DNA from: an uncultured Acetatifactor sp.
GTDB lineage: Bacteria; Bacillota; Clostridia; Lachnospirales; Lachnospiraceae
Assembly (NCBI GenBank): GCA_910588225.1
Contig: CAJUQT010000015.1
Span: 1-64,000 of the forward strand
Length of the DNA: 64,000 nucleotides
Reading direction: 5' to 3'
Part shown: positions 8,351 through 17,309 of the stretch, in pieces
Position numbering within the stretch: position 1 is the first letter of the stretch
How the letters are laid out: every line of letters starts with the position of its first letter
Made by a program: the position numbers and the translations under genes
The notes under the pieces: model-generated
What the model was told of the DNA's origin: nothing
Seen by the model: only the letters and a program-made list of their open reading frames with translations
Databases searched by the model: none

Positions 8351-9415
8351 TTACAATCTGACAACCCGATGTCCCGCCGCCTTCAGCAGTCGGTTCATAA
8401 TTGCCTGTCCCAGTCCCTGACTGGAAAAGCTCTCCGAATAAATGCTTGTCACCTGTTCGTCATCAAAATCCCTCAATGCGGAAAACAGGTTTCTCGCAAT
8501 GGTCTCTTCATCTTCACGACTTCCAATACATTTTACCACATCTGCATGGTATTGTTCAAGTAGTTCCTCTGTTCCAAGTATTCCTGTTTTTTCCCCTGCT
8601 TCTTTATCCAGAACACTCTGTCTGTTGATGTAATCTGCCACCTGCCCGGGCGTTCCCTCCACAATCACCAGCCGCCCCGCCGGAGCATAATGGCGGTATT
8701 TCATTCCGGGTGCTTTGGGAACGATTCCACTGTCCGGTTTTATCAGGGTAATGTCGATATCTGTCTCCTTCAGCACTTTGTCCAGCATTTCTCTCGTAAT
8801 ATAACCGGGCCTCAGAATTCTCGGCGGTTCCACCGTCATGTCCAGAACTGTGGATTCCAGGCCGATTTCTACCTCGCCTCCGTCCACAATCATTTCTATC
8901 CGGCCGGCCATATCTTCCAGAACGTATTTTGCACTGGTCGGGCTGGGCTTCCCGGAAATATTGGCACTGGGCGCAGCAATATAGCCTCCGGCACAGGCAA
9001 TCAGTTTCCTTGCTGCCGGATGAGACGGAAGACGAACCGCCACTGTATTCAGTCCTCCGGTGGTCTCCGGTGGTACCGTTTCCGCTTTGGGTAATATCAT
9101 GGTAAGAGGGCCCGGCCAGAAAGCTTCCGCCGCTTTGGCCGCAGCAGCCGGCAGCTGCGTCACAATTTTATGAATGTCTTCCAGCCTGGCGATATGAACA
9201 ATAAGAGGGTTATCCGAAGGTCTCCCCTTCGCGGTATAAATCCTGCGGGCTGATTCCGGATTCAGAGCATCTCCTCCCAATCCGTACACAGTCTCCGTGG
9301 GAAAAGCCACCAGTCCGCCTTTCCTGATAATTTCCCCGGCCCGCTTCAGTCCTTCCTCTTCTTCAGGAGAAAATGTTTCGCTGTTTTGTCTTACTATTAT
9401 CACTTCTGTATTCAT
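8351..9415 (-). CDS. Threonylcarbamoyl-AMP synthase (Sua5 type)
   Basis: Makes threonylcarbamoyl-AMP from threonine, bicarbonate and ATP for the universal t6A37 modification of ANN-decoding tRNAs. The N-terminal YrdC domain shows AFPTETVYGLGGDA and the KGRPSDNPLIVHI segment; PSANISGKPSPTSA follows. About 130 further residues make up the Sua5 C-terminal domain, so this is the two-domain form (354 residues). I use the ATG at 9415, which has GGAAAG about 10 nt upstream, rather than the one 18 nt earlier. A promoter is visible at 9477-9505. It appears to be the first gene of a group with rpiB and upp; the 160-bp gap to rpiB shows nothing clear. Confidence 0.92.
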   Translation of the reverse strand: MNTEVIIVRQNSETFSPEEEEGLKRAGEIIRKGGLVAFPTETVYGLGGDALNPESARRIYTAKGRPSDNPLIVHIARLEDIHKIVTQLPAAAAKAAEAFWPGPLTMILPKAETVPPETTGGLNTVAVRLPSHPAARKLIACAGGYIAAPSANISGKPSPTSAKYVLEDMAGRIEMIVDGGEVEIGLESTVLDMTVEPPRILRPGYITREMLDKVLKETDIDITLIKPDSGIVPKAPGMKYRHYAPAGRLVIVEGTPGQVADYINRQSVLDKEAGEKTGILGTEELLEQYHADVVKCIGSREDEETIARNLFSALRDFDDEQVTSIYSESFSSQGLGQAIMNRLLKAAGHRVVRL

Positions 9416-9476
9416 TATTTCAACGCTTTCCAAATAAATCAGCTGATTTTTGCTTTTCCGCTTTTATGCATGTACC

Positions 9477-9505
9477 ATTTTACCATTCTTCCAGTCCAAT
9501 GGCAA
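9477..9505 (-). promoter_or_regulatory. Sigma-A-like promoter of the Sua5-rpiB-upp group
   Basis: On the - strand, TTGCCA (9500-9505) and TAAAAT (9477-9482) are separated by exactly 17 bp, about 60 bp upstream of the Sua5 start. The rest of 9416-9679 also holds an imperfect inverted repeat around 9574-9626 (GGGCGGAAAA against TTTTCCCGCC), lying upstream of the divergent + strand gene. Confidence 0.5.
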
Positions 9506-9679
9506 GGCGGAAGTCCGCAATATCTTTCTATGTCTGATTCCCAAAATCCGGATTCGCTTTACCAAATATGATTAGGGCGGAAAATTTCGCGTTTAGTTCA
9601 CAAAGGCGAATATTTTCCCGCCTTTCCACATATCTATTATAAAGAAAAAGTGACAAGATAAAAGCTAAGGGGATTAGGG

Positions 9680-10150
9680 ATGAGTGCTAAAACAAAAATT
9701 GTTGTACTTCACATGAAAGAGCTGATTTATACCGGAATATTTGCTGTTCTGGGAATCCTGTTTGTCGTTCTGCTGATTATGATGTTTCTGCCGGGTAAGG
9801 ACAAAGAAGGTACTCCCAATCAAGTGTCGGATATTGCGGAAACCGCCTCTTTATACATACCGGGCATCTATACCACAGAGCTGGTACTGGGCACCCAGTC
9901 CATCGATGTGGAGGTCATCGTGGATAAAGATTCCATCACCTCTATACGCATGGTAAATCTGAACGATGCTGTCACCACCATGTACCCGCTGCTCCAGCCC
10001 ACCTTTGATTCCATCTGCGAGCAGGTCTACGACCAGCAGTCACTGGAGCATATTACCTATACTTCCGACAGTAAGTATACTTCTCTTGTATTACTGCAGG
10101 CAATTCAGAATTCTCTGGATAAGGCCTCTGTGTCGTCCACACAGGAGTAG
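9680..10150 (+). CDS. Membrane-anchored protein with FMN-binding-like fold, unknown function
   Basis: A 156-residue protein with one N-terminal transmembrane helix (about residues 17-37) and an extracytoplasmic domain. The domain starts YIPGIYTTELVLG and continues SIDVEVIVDKDSITSIRMV, which resembles the strand order of FMN_bind domains (RnfG/NqrC type). The Ser/Thr-Gly-Ala-Thr flavin-attachment motif is absent; the corresponding position reads YTSDSKYTS, so covalent flavin is unlikely. A good ribosome binding site (AAGGGG) precedes the ATG. It is a lone + strand gene, divergent from the Sua5 gene and convergent with NAD synthetase across a large hairpin. Function unknown. Confidence 0.7.
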   Translation: MSAKTKIVVLHMKELIYTGIFAVLGILFVVLLIMMFLPGKDKEGTPNQVSDIAETASLYIPGIYTTELVLGTQSIDVEVIVDKDSITSIRMVNLNDAVTTMYPLLQPTFDSICEQVYDQQSLEHITYTSDSKYTSLVLLQAIQNSLDKASVSSTQE

Positions 10151-10186
10151 CTGTACACAATCCGCGAATGTTCGGACCGACCGGAC

Positions 10187-10284
10187 AGGGCTGCGGCACT
10201 GAGCAATCTCCATACGCAATATGGTATCCATATATGTTTAATATTCCATATCCCGTATGAAAAGTTCTCAGTGCCGCAGCCCTT
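10187..10284. terminator. Long perfect hairpin, likely bidirectional terminator
   Basis: Arms 10187-10203 (AGGGCTGCGGCACTGAG) and 10268-10284 are perfect 17-bp inverted repeats. Inside them CATACG..ATATGG pairs with CCATAT..CGTATG, extending the stem. The + strand exit reads TTAATTCTTT. It lies between convergent genes (ending at 10150 on + and 10339 on -). The U-tract is imperfect, so it may equally be a structured repeat element. Confidence 0.65.
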
Positions 10285-10338
10285 AATTCTTTCCCCCTGA
10301 CATCCCCTTGCATGAACGGGACTCATGGGTTTCTGATT

Positions 10339-12249
10339 TTACAGTTTCTCAAGCTCCTGCATCCACAGACTCACGCACGCGTCGGAGGGCATGCGCAGAT
10401 CCCCTCTGGGCGACAGCGCCACACTTCCCACTTTTGGACCGTCCGGCAGGCAGGAACGCTTAAATTGCTGTGTGAAAAATCTTCTATAAAATGTCTTCAG
10501 CCATTTCAATATAACCGCATTCTCATATTGGCCTGCAAAAGCCTGCTTTGCCGCACGGTACACCTTTGCCGGCGGAAATCCGCAGCGCAGCATATAGTAC
10601 AGGAAGAAATCATGCAGCTCGTAAGGCCCCACCAGGTCCTCTGTCTTCTGAGAAATCACACCGTCCACCGGCGGCAGCAGTTCCGGGCTCACCGGCGTAT
10701 CCAGCACATCTGCAAGAACCGCTGTCAGTTCCGCATCACCGCAGGTATCCGCGTAATATTTTACCAAATGACGCACCAGGGTTTTCGGAACACCGGCATT
10801 GACACCGTACATGGACATATGATCTCCGTTGTAAGTAGCCCAGCCCAGCGCCAGCTCCGACATATCTCCTGTGCCGATGACGAGACCGTTGCATCGATTT
10901 GCCAGGTCCATCAGCACCTGAGTCCTCTCCCTGGCCTGGCCGTTCTCGTAAGTCACATCATGTTTGGAGCTGTCCTGCCCGATATCACGGAAATGAATCT
11001 GAACCGCCTCTCTGATATCCACTTCCTCCAGTGTAACGCCCAGCGTGCGTGCCAGCCTGCACGCATTTTCCCAGGTTCTGTCCGTGGTGCCAAAGCAGGG
11101 CATGGTCACGGCCAAAATGCCTTTTCTGTCCAGTCCCAGCCGGTCAAAGGTCCGGGCTGTAACCAGCAGGGCAAGTGTGGAATCCAATCCGCCTGATACG
11201 CCGATTACAGCTGTGTAAAGTCCCGTATGTTCAAATCGTTTCTTCAGACCCTGAGATTGAATAGACAAAATTTCCTCGCAGCGTCTGTTTCTCTCCTCCT
11301 GCTCTCCAGGCACAAAGGGCATCGGACCAAATGTACGGTCCAGCCGGGTTTCCGTCACCTCCAGCCGAAACGGCACTTTCACATAGGCCTCCTGTGGTTC
11401 CTGCCCAAAGGTCCCCATACGCCTTCTGTCCGAAAGAATTCTCTCTACATCAAGATCGCTGTAAATCGTCTCACATCCGAAATTTTTCACCTGGGCAAGT
11501 ACAGTCCCGTTTTCCGCAATCAGATTGTGTCCTCCGAACACCAGATCCTGGGTAGACTCTCCCTCTCCGGCGGAAGCGTAGACATAACCGCAGATCAGCC
11601 TCGCGCTGGAAGACTTTACCAGAAGCTCTCTGTACTTGTCTTTTCCTATGGTCTCGTTGGAAGCGGAAAGGTTCACTATCACAGTGGCTCCCTTCATGGC
11701 ATGGTCCTTCCCCGGGGAATCAGCCACCCACAAATCCTCACAGATTTCACATCCTATCGTAAGTCCGTGCATGGTTTCACATGCAAACAATATATTGGTC
11801 CCAAAGGGAATCCTTTTCCCTCCGAAGGCAAAAGGAACAGGTTCTCTGTTGCCGTCCGTAAAATGACGTCCTTCATAAAATTCCGCATAAGAAGGAATAT
11901 TCGCTTTCGGAATAAACCCGAGAATCTCGCCCTTCCAGAGTGCAGCCGCCACATTGTAAAGTCTGCCTTCCCGTTCCATTGGCAGACCAACCATAACCAG
12001 CGCATCCATTTCTCTCGTATGCGCCGCAATCTCCAGAAGCTGCCGGGATGCCTCCTCCAGCAAAAGCTGTTGCAGAAACAGATCTCCGCAGGTATAGCCG
12101 GTGATACACAATTCCGGGAAGACGATAATCTTCGCGCCTGCGTCGCAGGCCTCTTCCATTCTCTCGCAGATTACCTGCGCATTATACACAGGGTCCGCCA
12201 CCCTGATCTTCGGCGTCACTGCCGCCGCTTTGATAAATCCCTGTTTCAT
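10339..12249 (-). CDS. nadE: Glutamine-dependent NAD(+) synthetase
   Basis: Last step of NAD synthesis: amidates nicotinic acid adenine dinucleotide using ammonia channelled from glutamine. This is the long 636-residue form. The N-terminal nitrilase-type glutaminase carries the Glu (VFPELCITGY), Lys (FIPKANIPSY) and Cys (GCEICEDLW) catalytic triad. The C-terminal synthetase has the P-loop VIGVSGGLDSTLAL and the conserved GTGDMSELALGWATYNGDH. AGGAGG is very close to the ATG. It lies 64 bp downstream of hslO; the hairpin at 10187-10284 may end the transcript. Confidence 0.95.
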   Translation of the reverse strand: MKQGFIKAAAVTPKIRVADPVYNAQVICERMEEACDAGAKIIVFPELCITGYTCGDLFLQQLLLEEASRQLLEIAAHTREMDALVMVGLPMEREGRLYNVAAALWKGEILGFIPKANIPSYAEFYEGRHFTDGNREPVPFAFGGKRIPFGTNILFACETMHGLTIGCEICEDLWVADSPGKDHAMKGATVIVNLSASNETIGKDKYRELLVKSSSARLICGYVYASAGEGESTQDLVFGGHNLIAENGTVLAQVKNFGCETIYSDLDVERILSDRRRMGTFGQEPQEAYVKVPFRLEVTETRLDRTFGPMPFVPGEQEERNRRCEEILSIQSQGLKKRFEHTGLYTAVIGVSGGLDSTLALLVTARTFDRLGLDRKGILAVTMPCFGTTDRTWENACRLARTLGVTLEEVDIREAVQIHFRDIGQDSSKHDVTYENGQARERTQVLMDLANRCNGLVIGTGDMSELALGWATYNGDHMSMYGVNAGVPKTLVRHLVKYYADTCGDAELTAVLADVLDTPVSPELLPPVDGVISQKTEDLVGPYELHDFFLYYMLRCGFPPAKVYRAAKQAFAGQYENAVILKWLKTFYRRFFTQQFKRSCLPDGPKVGSVALSPRGDLRMPSDACVSLWMQELEKL

Positions 12250-12313
12250 AATCCTCCTGTTTTCATTCCTGAATATACATCCACAGCATTGTATTTATTT
12301 CCAGAGTCTCCGC

Positions 12314-13192
12314 CTACCTGCTTTTATGATACAGCCGTTTCAGCTCTTCCACGCTGAACTTATACTGCTTATTACAGAAATGGCAATTTACTTCAATCTC
12401 CTGTCCTTCTTCTATCATGTCCTGAATCTCCTGCTTTCCCAGGCTGATCAGCACTTTTTCAATCCGGCTTCTGTCACAGTTACAGTTAAAGGCCACAGGG
12501 CCTGTCTCCGTTATCTCGCAGTTCAGACCTTCCAGAATGCATTCCAGCATCTGTTCCGGCGTCTTCCCCTCGTCCAGCATGGCCGTCACGGAAGTAATCC
12601 GGCCAAGATTCTCTTCCAGCCTGGCAATCACCGCCTCCTCCGCAAAGGGCATCAGCTGCACGATAAAGCCTCCGGCCTGCTTTACCGTATTGCCCCGCTC
12701 CATCAGCACACCCAGCCCCACAGAAGAAGGCACCTGCTCGGAGGTGGCAAAATAATAAGTCAAGTCTTCCGCTATTTCACCTGTCTGAAGTAAAGTCTGT
12801 CCAACATAGGGTTCTTTTAATCCCATATCCTTTACGACTCTTAGAGTACCGCCGCCCACAGCTGTGCCCACATCCAGTTTCCCCTGTGGGCTGGCTGGAA
12901 GAATCACGTCCGGCACGTTTGCATATCCCTTCACATTTCCCCTGGAATCCGCAGTTACCATCAGCCCCTGCATGGGACCGTCTCCCTTAATCTGCAGGGT
13001 GAGCAGATCATTTTCCCCTTTCAGCATACTCCCCATCATAACCCCGCCGCACAGCAGGCGCCCCAGAGCCGCCGTGACCACCGGGCTTGTATTATGCGCC
13101 TGTCTCGCCTTCTCCACCACGCCTTTTGCCGTACAGGCAAAGGCACGAATCTGCGCCTCCCCGGCGGTGGCGCGCACAATGTAATCCGTCAT
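12314..13192 (-). CDS. hslO: Redox-regulated chaperone Hsp33
   Basis: Hsp33 is a cytoplasmic holdase activated by oxidative unfolding when its zinc is released and two disulfides form. The C-terminal redox switch is intact: CNC (after FN) and, about 30 residues later, CHFC. The N-terminal part reads DYIVRATAGEAQIRAFACT, typical of the family. I start at the ATG at 13192 with AAGAAGG 8 nt upstream, giving 292 residues; the upstream in-frame start adds 11 charged residues outside the family. The 218 bp upstream (13193-13410) shows no convincing promoter or other element. Confidence 0.94.
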   Translation of the reverse strand: MTDYIVRATAGEAQIRAFACTAKGVVEKARQAHNTSPVVTAALGRLLCGGVMMGSMLKGENDLLTLQIKGDGPMQGLMVTADSRGNVKGYANVPDVILPASPQGKLDVGTAVGGGTLRVVKDMGLKEPYVGQTLLQTGEIAEDLTYYFATSEQVPSSVGLGVLMERGNTVKQAGGFIVQLMPFAEEAVIARLEENLGRITSVTAMLDEGKTPEQMLECILEGLNCEITETGPVAFNCNCDRSRIEKVLISLGKQEIQDMIEEGQEIEVNCHFCNKQYKFSVEELKRLYHKSR

Positions 13193-13410
13193 ATTCTGCC
13201 TTCTTTCCTTGTGTTTTTCTCGCATCTGTTCTGCTCTGTCATTTTATTCCATGGACACAGATTGTCCATTCTGCTCCCTCGGCAGCGTTTCGTAACATTT
13301 CCGTGGTATAACTGAACTATTACAACATTCTCCCTCTGCAGCTCATACATCATAATTATCCTGTACGCTGTCCGGACTTACTGCCATCTCTTCACGGCAG
13401 GCAGCGAAGA

Positions 13411-14205
13411 CTACAATCTCATCTTCCCCTGCTCCCTGGCCACCACATACACCCGCTGGCTCTGCTTTGTGACAGACTCACCCGTATCCGCATCCAGGAC
13501 TTCCACTACGGCCATGCCGGCCTGACTCACCAGGCGGGTCATCTGTTCCACTGTGTAGCCCCGCTGGAAATGCGTCTCTGTAAACCTTCGGAAATGCTCT
13601 CCCTCTTCCCTGACAAATACGGTCAGATCATACTCGTTCATCTCCTCTTCGACGTCATAGAAATTCTCCCAGATAAAGCTGCATTCCTCTCGATTCTCCG
13701 CAATGGTAGTATTCCCGATCACATCACGATACTTGTATACCGTATTGAAATCGAAAATGAAAAGGCCCCCGGTAAAGAGATAATTATTCACCAGAGAAAA
13801 TATTTCCGCCAGCTCTCCCTCCTCCAGAATGTAATTCAGGGAATCACACACACAGAACACGGTCCCCACCGTGCTGTACAGCTCCAGCTCCCGCATATCC
13901 TGTTGCAGATAGAGGATTTCCGAACCACTTTTTTCCTTCTTCTCCATGGCGATATTCAGCATTTCCCCAGAGATATCCACCCCCATCATATCATACCCCT
14001 TCCGATACAGGAGCTCAGTCAGCGTCCCCGTGCCGCAGCCCATATCCAACACCAGATTTTTCTCAGAATCCAGCACGCCTTCCGCATCCCGCTCCGGCTT
14101 TGACACACCATACTTTCGAATCAGCATATCCAGACGATCCGCCCACTGTTCATATGGGACGTTATCCATCAGTCCGTCGTAAACCCCTGCAAAATCCTGA
14201 TACAT
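13411..14205 (-). CDS. Class I SAM-dependent methyltransferase, unknown substrate
   Basis: A 264-residue protein with the SAM-binding motif I LVLDMGCGTGTLTELL, motif II MMGVDISGEMLNIA and a CVCDSLNYI segment typical of the YqeM-like methyltransferase group of Firmicutes. An N-terminal MYQDFAGVYDGLMD is common in that group. The ATG at 14205 is preceded by AGGACGGAGACGGAG; the TTG further upstream is weaker. The substrate is unknown. Neighbours (DUF368 upstream, Hsp33 downstream) do not point to a specific pathway. Confidence 0.82.
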   Translation of the reverse strand: MYQDFAGVYDGLMDNVPYEQWADRLDMLIRKYGVSKPERDAEGVLDSEKNLVLDMGCGTGTLTELLYRKGYDMMGVDISGEMLNIAMEKKEKSGSEILYLQQDMRELELYSTVGTVFCVCDSLNYILEEGELAEIFSLVNNYLFTGGLFIFDFNTVYKYRDVIGNTTIAENREECSFIWENFYDVEEEMNEYDLTVFVREEGEHFRRFTETHFQRGYTVEQMTRLVSQAGMAVVEVLDADTGESVTKQSQRVYVVAREQGKMRL

Positions 14206-14292
14206 CTCCGTCTCCGTCCTCAATTCTTCTATTCCACTCTGTTCCTTTTCCGCACTATCCTGCAGGTCCGCAATACCATAATATTGTAAGCA

Positions 14293-15138
14293 TCACTCGC
14301 CCAACTTCATGGCAATGGCAATCCCCGCCGCCAGCGCAAGCACCCCTGTGAGGAAGCTCACCACAGTCAGGGCCGGGAAGGTTCCCATCAGCAGAATCGC
14401 AATGGGTGAGGATACAATCAGTCCGATAATTGCCCAGTAGGCGTACAGGGGAAATTTCTCGAAAATAATCTCCACCAGCTTCGCGATACCGAAGATTCCC
14501 GCCACCACACCGATGCCGAAGGGAATCAGAATCCCGCATCCTGTGAGTATCCCGTCCATATCAAAAGCGGCAAGGGCTGTAAAAAAGTCCTTCACGGCGT
14601 TCAGTACCGGATAGTAAAATCCCATCAGCATCAAAACCATGGAACCGCTGACGCCGGGAATCACCATGGTAGCGGAAGTAATAACCCCCACCCCCACCAG
14701 CATCACCGCATTGACCAGGCTGAAGGACAAATCCGCCGCCTTGCCTTCTGTCTCACCCATGGCGGCCATCCCCACCACCAGCACAAAGAAAAGGATGCAG
14801 GCGGCAAGGGGCCCTGCCTTCACACCCTTCCCTTTCACTTTTTTCCACACAGCAGGGAGGCCGCCCAGAATCAATCCAACAAACAGCAGATTGGTCTGAA
14901 TGGGAAAATGTTCAAAAAGGTACGTAAGGCCGAAAGAGCTGCCTGCCACAGCCACCACCATACCCACTGCAATGGGCAGCAGGAACAATATACTTTTCTT
15001 CAGCTCGCTGAACAAATGTGTAATACAGTGAATCAGTTTGTCATAAATTCCCATGGAGACCATCATAGTGCCTCCGCTGACTCCGGGTATAATATTTGCA
15101 ATCCCGATTACCACTCCCTTGAAAAAACTCTTAATCAT
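14293..15138 (-). CDS. DUF368 membrane protein (PopT-like)
   Basis: A 281-residue polytopic protein with about eight hydrophobic helices. Its N-terminus reads FFKGVVIGIANIIPGVSGG and the fold repeats internally with VIPGVSGSMVLML, the inverted-duplicate pattern of DUF368. Members of this family (PopT) recycle undecaprenyl phosphate across the membrane for cell wall synthesis; applying that here is inference. The ATG at 15138 has GGAGAA upstream and begins at the family N-terminus; the earlier in-frame ATG adds 20 polar residues. It lies 89 bp downstream of the XRE gene. Confidence 0.85.
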   Translation of the reverse strand: MIKSFFKGVVIGIANIIPGVSGGTMMVSMGIYDKLIHCITHLFSELKKSILFLLPIAVGMVVAVAGSSFGLTYLFEHFPIQTNLLFVGLILGGLPAVWKKVKGKGVKAGPLAACILFFVLVVGMAAMGETEGKAADLSFSLVNAVMLVGVGVITSATMVIPGVSGSMVLMLMGFYYPVLNAVKDFFTALAAFDMDGILTGCGILIPFGIGVVAGIFGIAKLVEIIFEKFPLYAYWAIIGLIVSSPIAILLMGTFPALTVVSFLTGVLALAAGIAIAMKLGE

Positions 15139-15227
15139 TGAAATTCTCCATTCCTTCCTTAATTTTCCTTCATTAATGTCGCTTCTGATTATACCCATTT
15201 TCTGGTAATCAGTCCATTAAAATTTCC

Positions 15228-15659
15228 TTAAACTGCATTGCCGCTGTTTTTCATGTATTTCAAAATATTGTGGCATACAACCGCCAGGCACAGACCTGCA
15301 ACCATTCCTGCTCCCATAATCAATATCATCTCACTGTATCGAAATCTGTTTGCGGAAAAAGACCAGATACCTGCTACTGTTCCGCAAAGCACAACAAAAC
15401 CAATATATATTTTCCCCATTGCTTTCGTATTGTCACCACATTTTTCTTTCAGAATATACACATTGTCATTCCCTACCAATTCATCGATACTCCTCCCCAG
15501 CGCACCGGACAGGAGCTTTAATTGTTCGGGATTTGGCGAAGTCTCTCCTAACTCCCAATTCGAAATAGTCTGTCTTGTGACATTCACTTTTTCAGCCAGC
15601 TTTTCCTGTGAAAACCCTTTCTCTTTTCTAAGCGTATTAATATTTTTTCCTAATTCCAT
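15228..15659 (-). CDS. XRE-family regulator with C-terminal membrane segments
   Basis: A 143-residue protein. Residues 1-60 form a Cro/C1-type helix-turn-helix (GFSQEKLAEKVNVTRQTISN as the HTH core). After a linker come two predicted transmembrane helices (about 83-100 and 107-130). The layout is common in Lachnospiraceae as a membrane-tethered repressor, often next to membrane proteins; here the DUF368 gene follows directly. A strong GGAGGT lies before the ATG. Target genes are unknown; the neighbour or itself would be the usual guess. Confidence 0.85.
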   Translation of the reverse strand: MELGKNINTLRKEKGFSQEKLAEKVNVTRQTISNWELGETSPNPEQLKLLSGALGRSIDELVGNDNVYILKEKCGDNTKAMGKIYIGFVVLCGTVAGIWSFSANRFRYSEMILIMGAGMVAGLCLAVVCHNILKYMKNSGNAV

Positions 15660-15842
15660 ATACCATTACCTCCATTCCCGCTCACAGCATAGCTGATTTC
15701 GTATTTGCAGGACAACCAAACACCTTTGGAACTTGCGCAAAGAGTTTTAACATTTCATCCAAATACGGAAACAGCGATTTCCGCTATAAGCAGGCAGGCT
15801 CTGAGCTGCTGCCGATATCTGAACTGCCGCCGGTATTACAGG

Positions 15843-16898
15843 TTAATTGTGCACATAAGATTTCAGAAAATCCAGCAAACTGTCCATCTCCATATCCGTG
15901 CCCACGGTAATCCGCAGATAGTTCGATATCCTGGGCTTATTCCAGTACCGCACATAGATATCCGCCTGCCGGAGCGCCCTGAAAATCTGTTCCGCAGGAA
16001 TGCTTTCATGAGCGGCAAAGATAAAATTAGTCCTGGAATCCGGGAAGGAAAAGCCCAGCTTCTTCAATTCCACTTTCACCCGTTCTCTTGTGGCGATAAT
16101 CTTCGCCGTGGTCTCTCTGAAATAAGCGTCGTCTCTCACCGTCTCCACTCCCAGAATCTGAGAAGGCAGATTCATGGTGTAGGAATTGAAAGAAAACTTC
16201 ACATCATTCAGGTATCCAATCAGCTTCTCACTGCCGATGCAGAAGCCGATCCGCAGACCGGCCATGGCCCTGGATTTGGAAAAGGTCTGCACAACCAGCA
16301 GATTGTCGTACTTTTCCACCAGAGGAAGCGCCGATACGCCGCCGAAATCTATATAAGCCTCGTCCACAATCACCACCACATCCTGATTGGCTCTGATGAT
16401 TTCCTCCACTGTCTCCAGACTCTCCAAAAGCCCGGTAGGCGCGTTGGGATTGGGGAATATCACACCGCCGTTGGGCTGTCTGTAATCCTCCGGGCGGATG
16501 TGCCAATTCTCATCCAATGCGCAGGTTTGATAAGGAATCCGGTGCAGCTGTGCCCACACATCATAGAAGGAATAGGTCACATCCGGAAACAGTATGGGCT
16601 GACCGCCGTTGAAAAAAGTCATGAAGGCCATGGACAGCACATCGTCGGACCCCACCCCAACGAACACCTGGGACGGCTTCACGCCGTAATACGCCGCCAG
16701 CGCATTCACCAGCACAGAGGTGTCCGGGTCCGGGTATAAGCGCAGAGCCTCCCAGTCCGCTTCCGCCGCCAGCTTTGCCGCCCCGGGCGCCGGCGGGTAA
16801 GGGCATTCGTTGGTATTTAATTTGATGATATTTTTCTTTTGAGGCTGTTCTCCCGCCACATAAGGGGTTACTCTCCGTACCTTTTCTTCCCAGCTCAT
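15843..16898 (-). CDS. hisC: Histidinol-phosphate aminotransferase
   Basis: PLP enzyme of fold type I that converts imidazole acetol phosphate to histidinol phosphate; broad-specificity relatives act on aromatic amino acids. At 351 residues it has the family length. Visible are KLNTNECPYPPAPG at the N-terminus, GVGSDDVLSMAF, FPNPNAPTG, VIVDEAYIDFG and the PLP-lysine segment TFSKSRAMAGLRIGF. No other his genes are nearby. Its ATG overlaps the stop of the small upstream gene by 4 nt (ATGA type), implying coupled translation. The 183-bp gap downstream (15660-15842) shows nothing definite. Confidence 0.9.
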   Translation of the reverse strand: MSWEEKVRRVTPYVAGEQPQKKNIIKLNTNECPYPPAPGAAKLAAEADWEALRLYPDPDTSVLVNALAAYYGVKPSQVFVGVGSDDVLSMAFMTFFNGGQPILFPDVTYSFYDVWAQLHRIPYQTCALDENWHIRPEDYRQPNGGVIFPNPNAPTGLLESLETVEEIIRANQDVVVIVDEAYIDFGGVSALPLVEKYDNLLVVQTFSKSRAMAGLRIGFCIGSEKLIGYLNDVKFSFNSYTMNLPSQILGVETVRDDAYFRETTAKIIATRERVKVELKKLGFSFPDSRTNFIFAAHESIPAEQIFRALRQADIYVRYWNKPRISNYLRITVGTDMEMDSLLDFLKSYVHN

Positions 16899-17269
16899 CT
16901 TTTCTCTCCGTCTCTTTTTATCTTATTTTCCGTTATCGGTTTTATCCTGTTTATCACTGCCGCAAGAATCATTTCTTTAGTCTGTTCTACTTTCCCTGTA
17001 CTATCCGCTTTGTAATAATTTTCAAAATTCATTTGGATTACTATGGAAGCAATACTTTTATTGCAGAGAAACCTTGTGCTCTCTCTCCAGCTTCCACTGT
17101 CATATATTTCCTGGGGAGCCGCGGCAGGCACTATGCCAATCGTATGTAAAGTATCGCTGTATTCTCTGTCCTTAAAAAAATTATATGCTTTCCGGCAGAA
17201 CTTATATACTTCATCGTCCATACCATAATGCTCTTTGAAATAGGCAGGTGCGTTTATATTTAATTCCAT
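16895..17269 (-). CDS. Small protein of unknown function coupled to hisC
   Basis: A 124-residue soluble protein that I do not recognise with confidence. It is rich in Tyr, Phe and Lys. Features are NAPAYFKEHYGMDDEVYKF at the N-terminus, a central IGIVPAAAP, and a hydrophobic strand SIASIVIQMNF. The size and composition recall orphan immunity-type proteins of polymorphic toxin systems, but no toxin is adjacent, so that is weak inference. It overlaps the hisC start by 4 nt and lies 40 bp downstream of the GT2 gene. The start ATG has only a weak ribosome binding site. Confidence 0.6.
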   Translation of the reverse strand: MELNINAPAYFKEHYGMDDEVYKFCRKAYNFFKDREYSDTLHTIGIVPAAAPQEIYDSGSWRESTRFLCNKSIASIVIQMNFENYYKADSTGKVEQTKEMILAAVINRIKPITENKIKRDGEKR

Positions 17270-17309
17270 AATTCACTCCATATTCCAATCCTGGATCAAT
17301 TTACAGATT

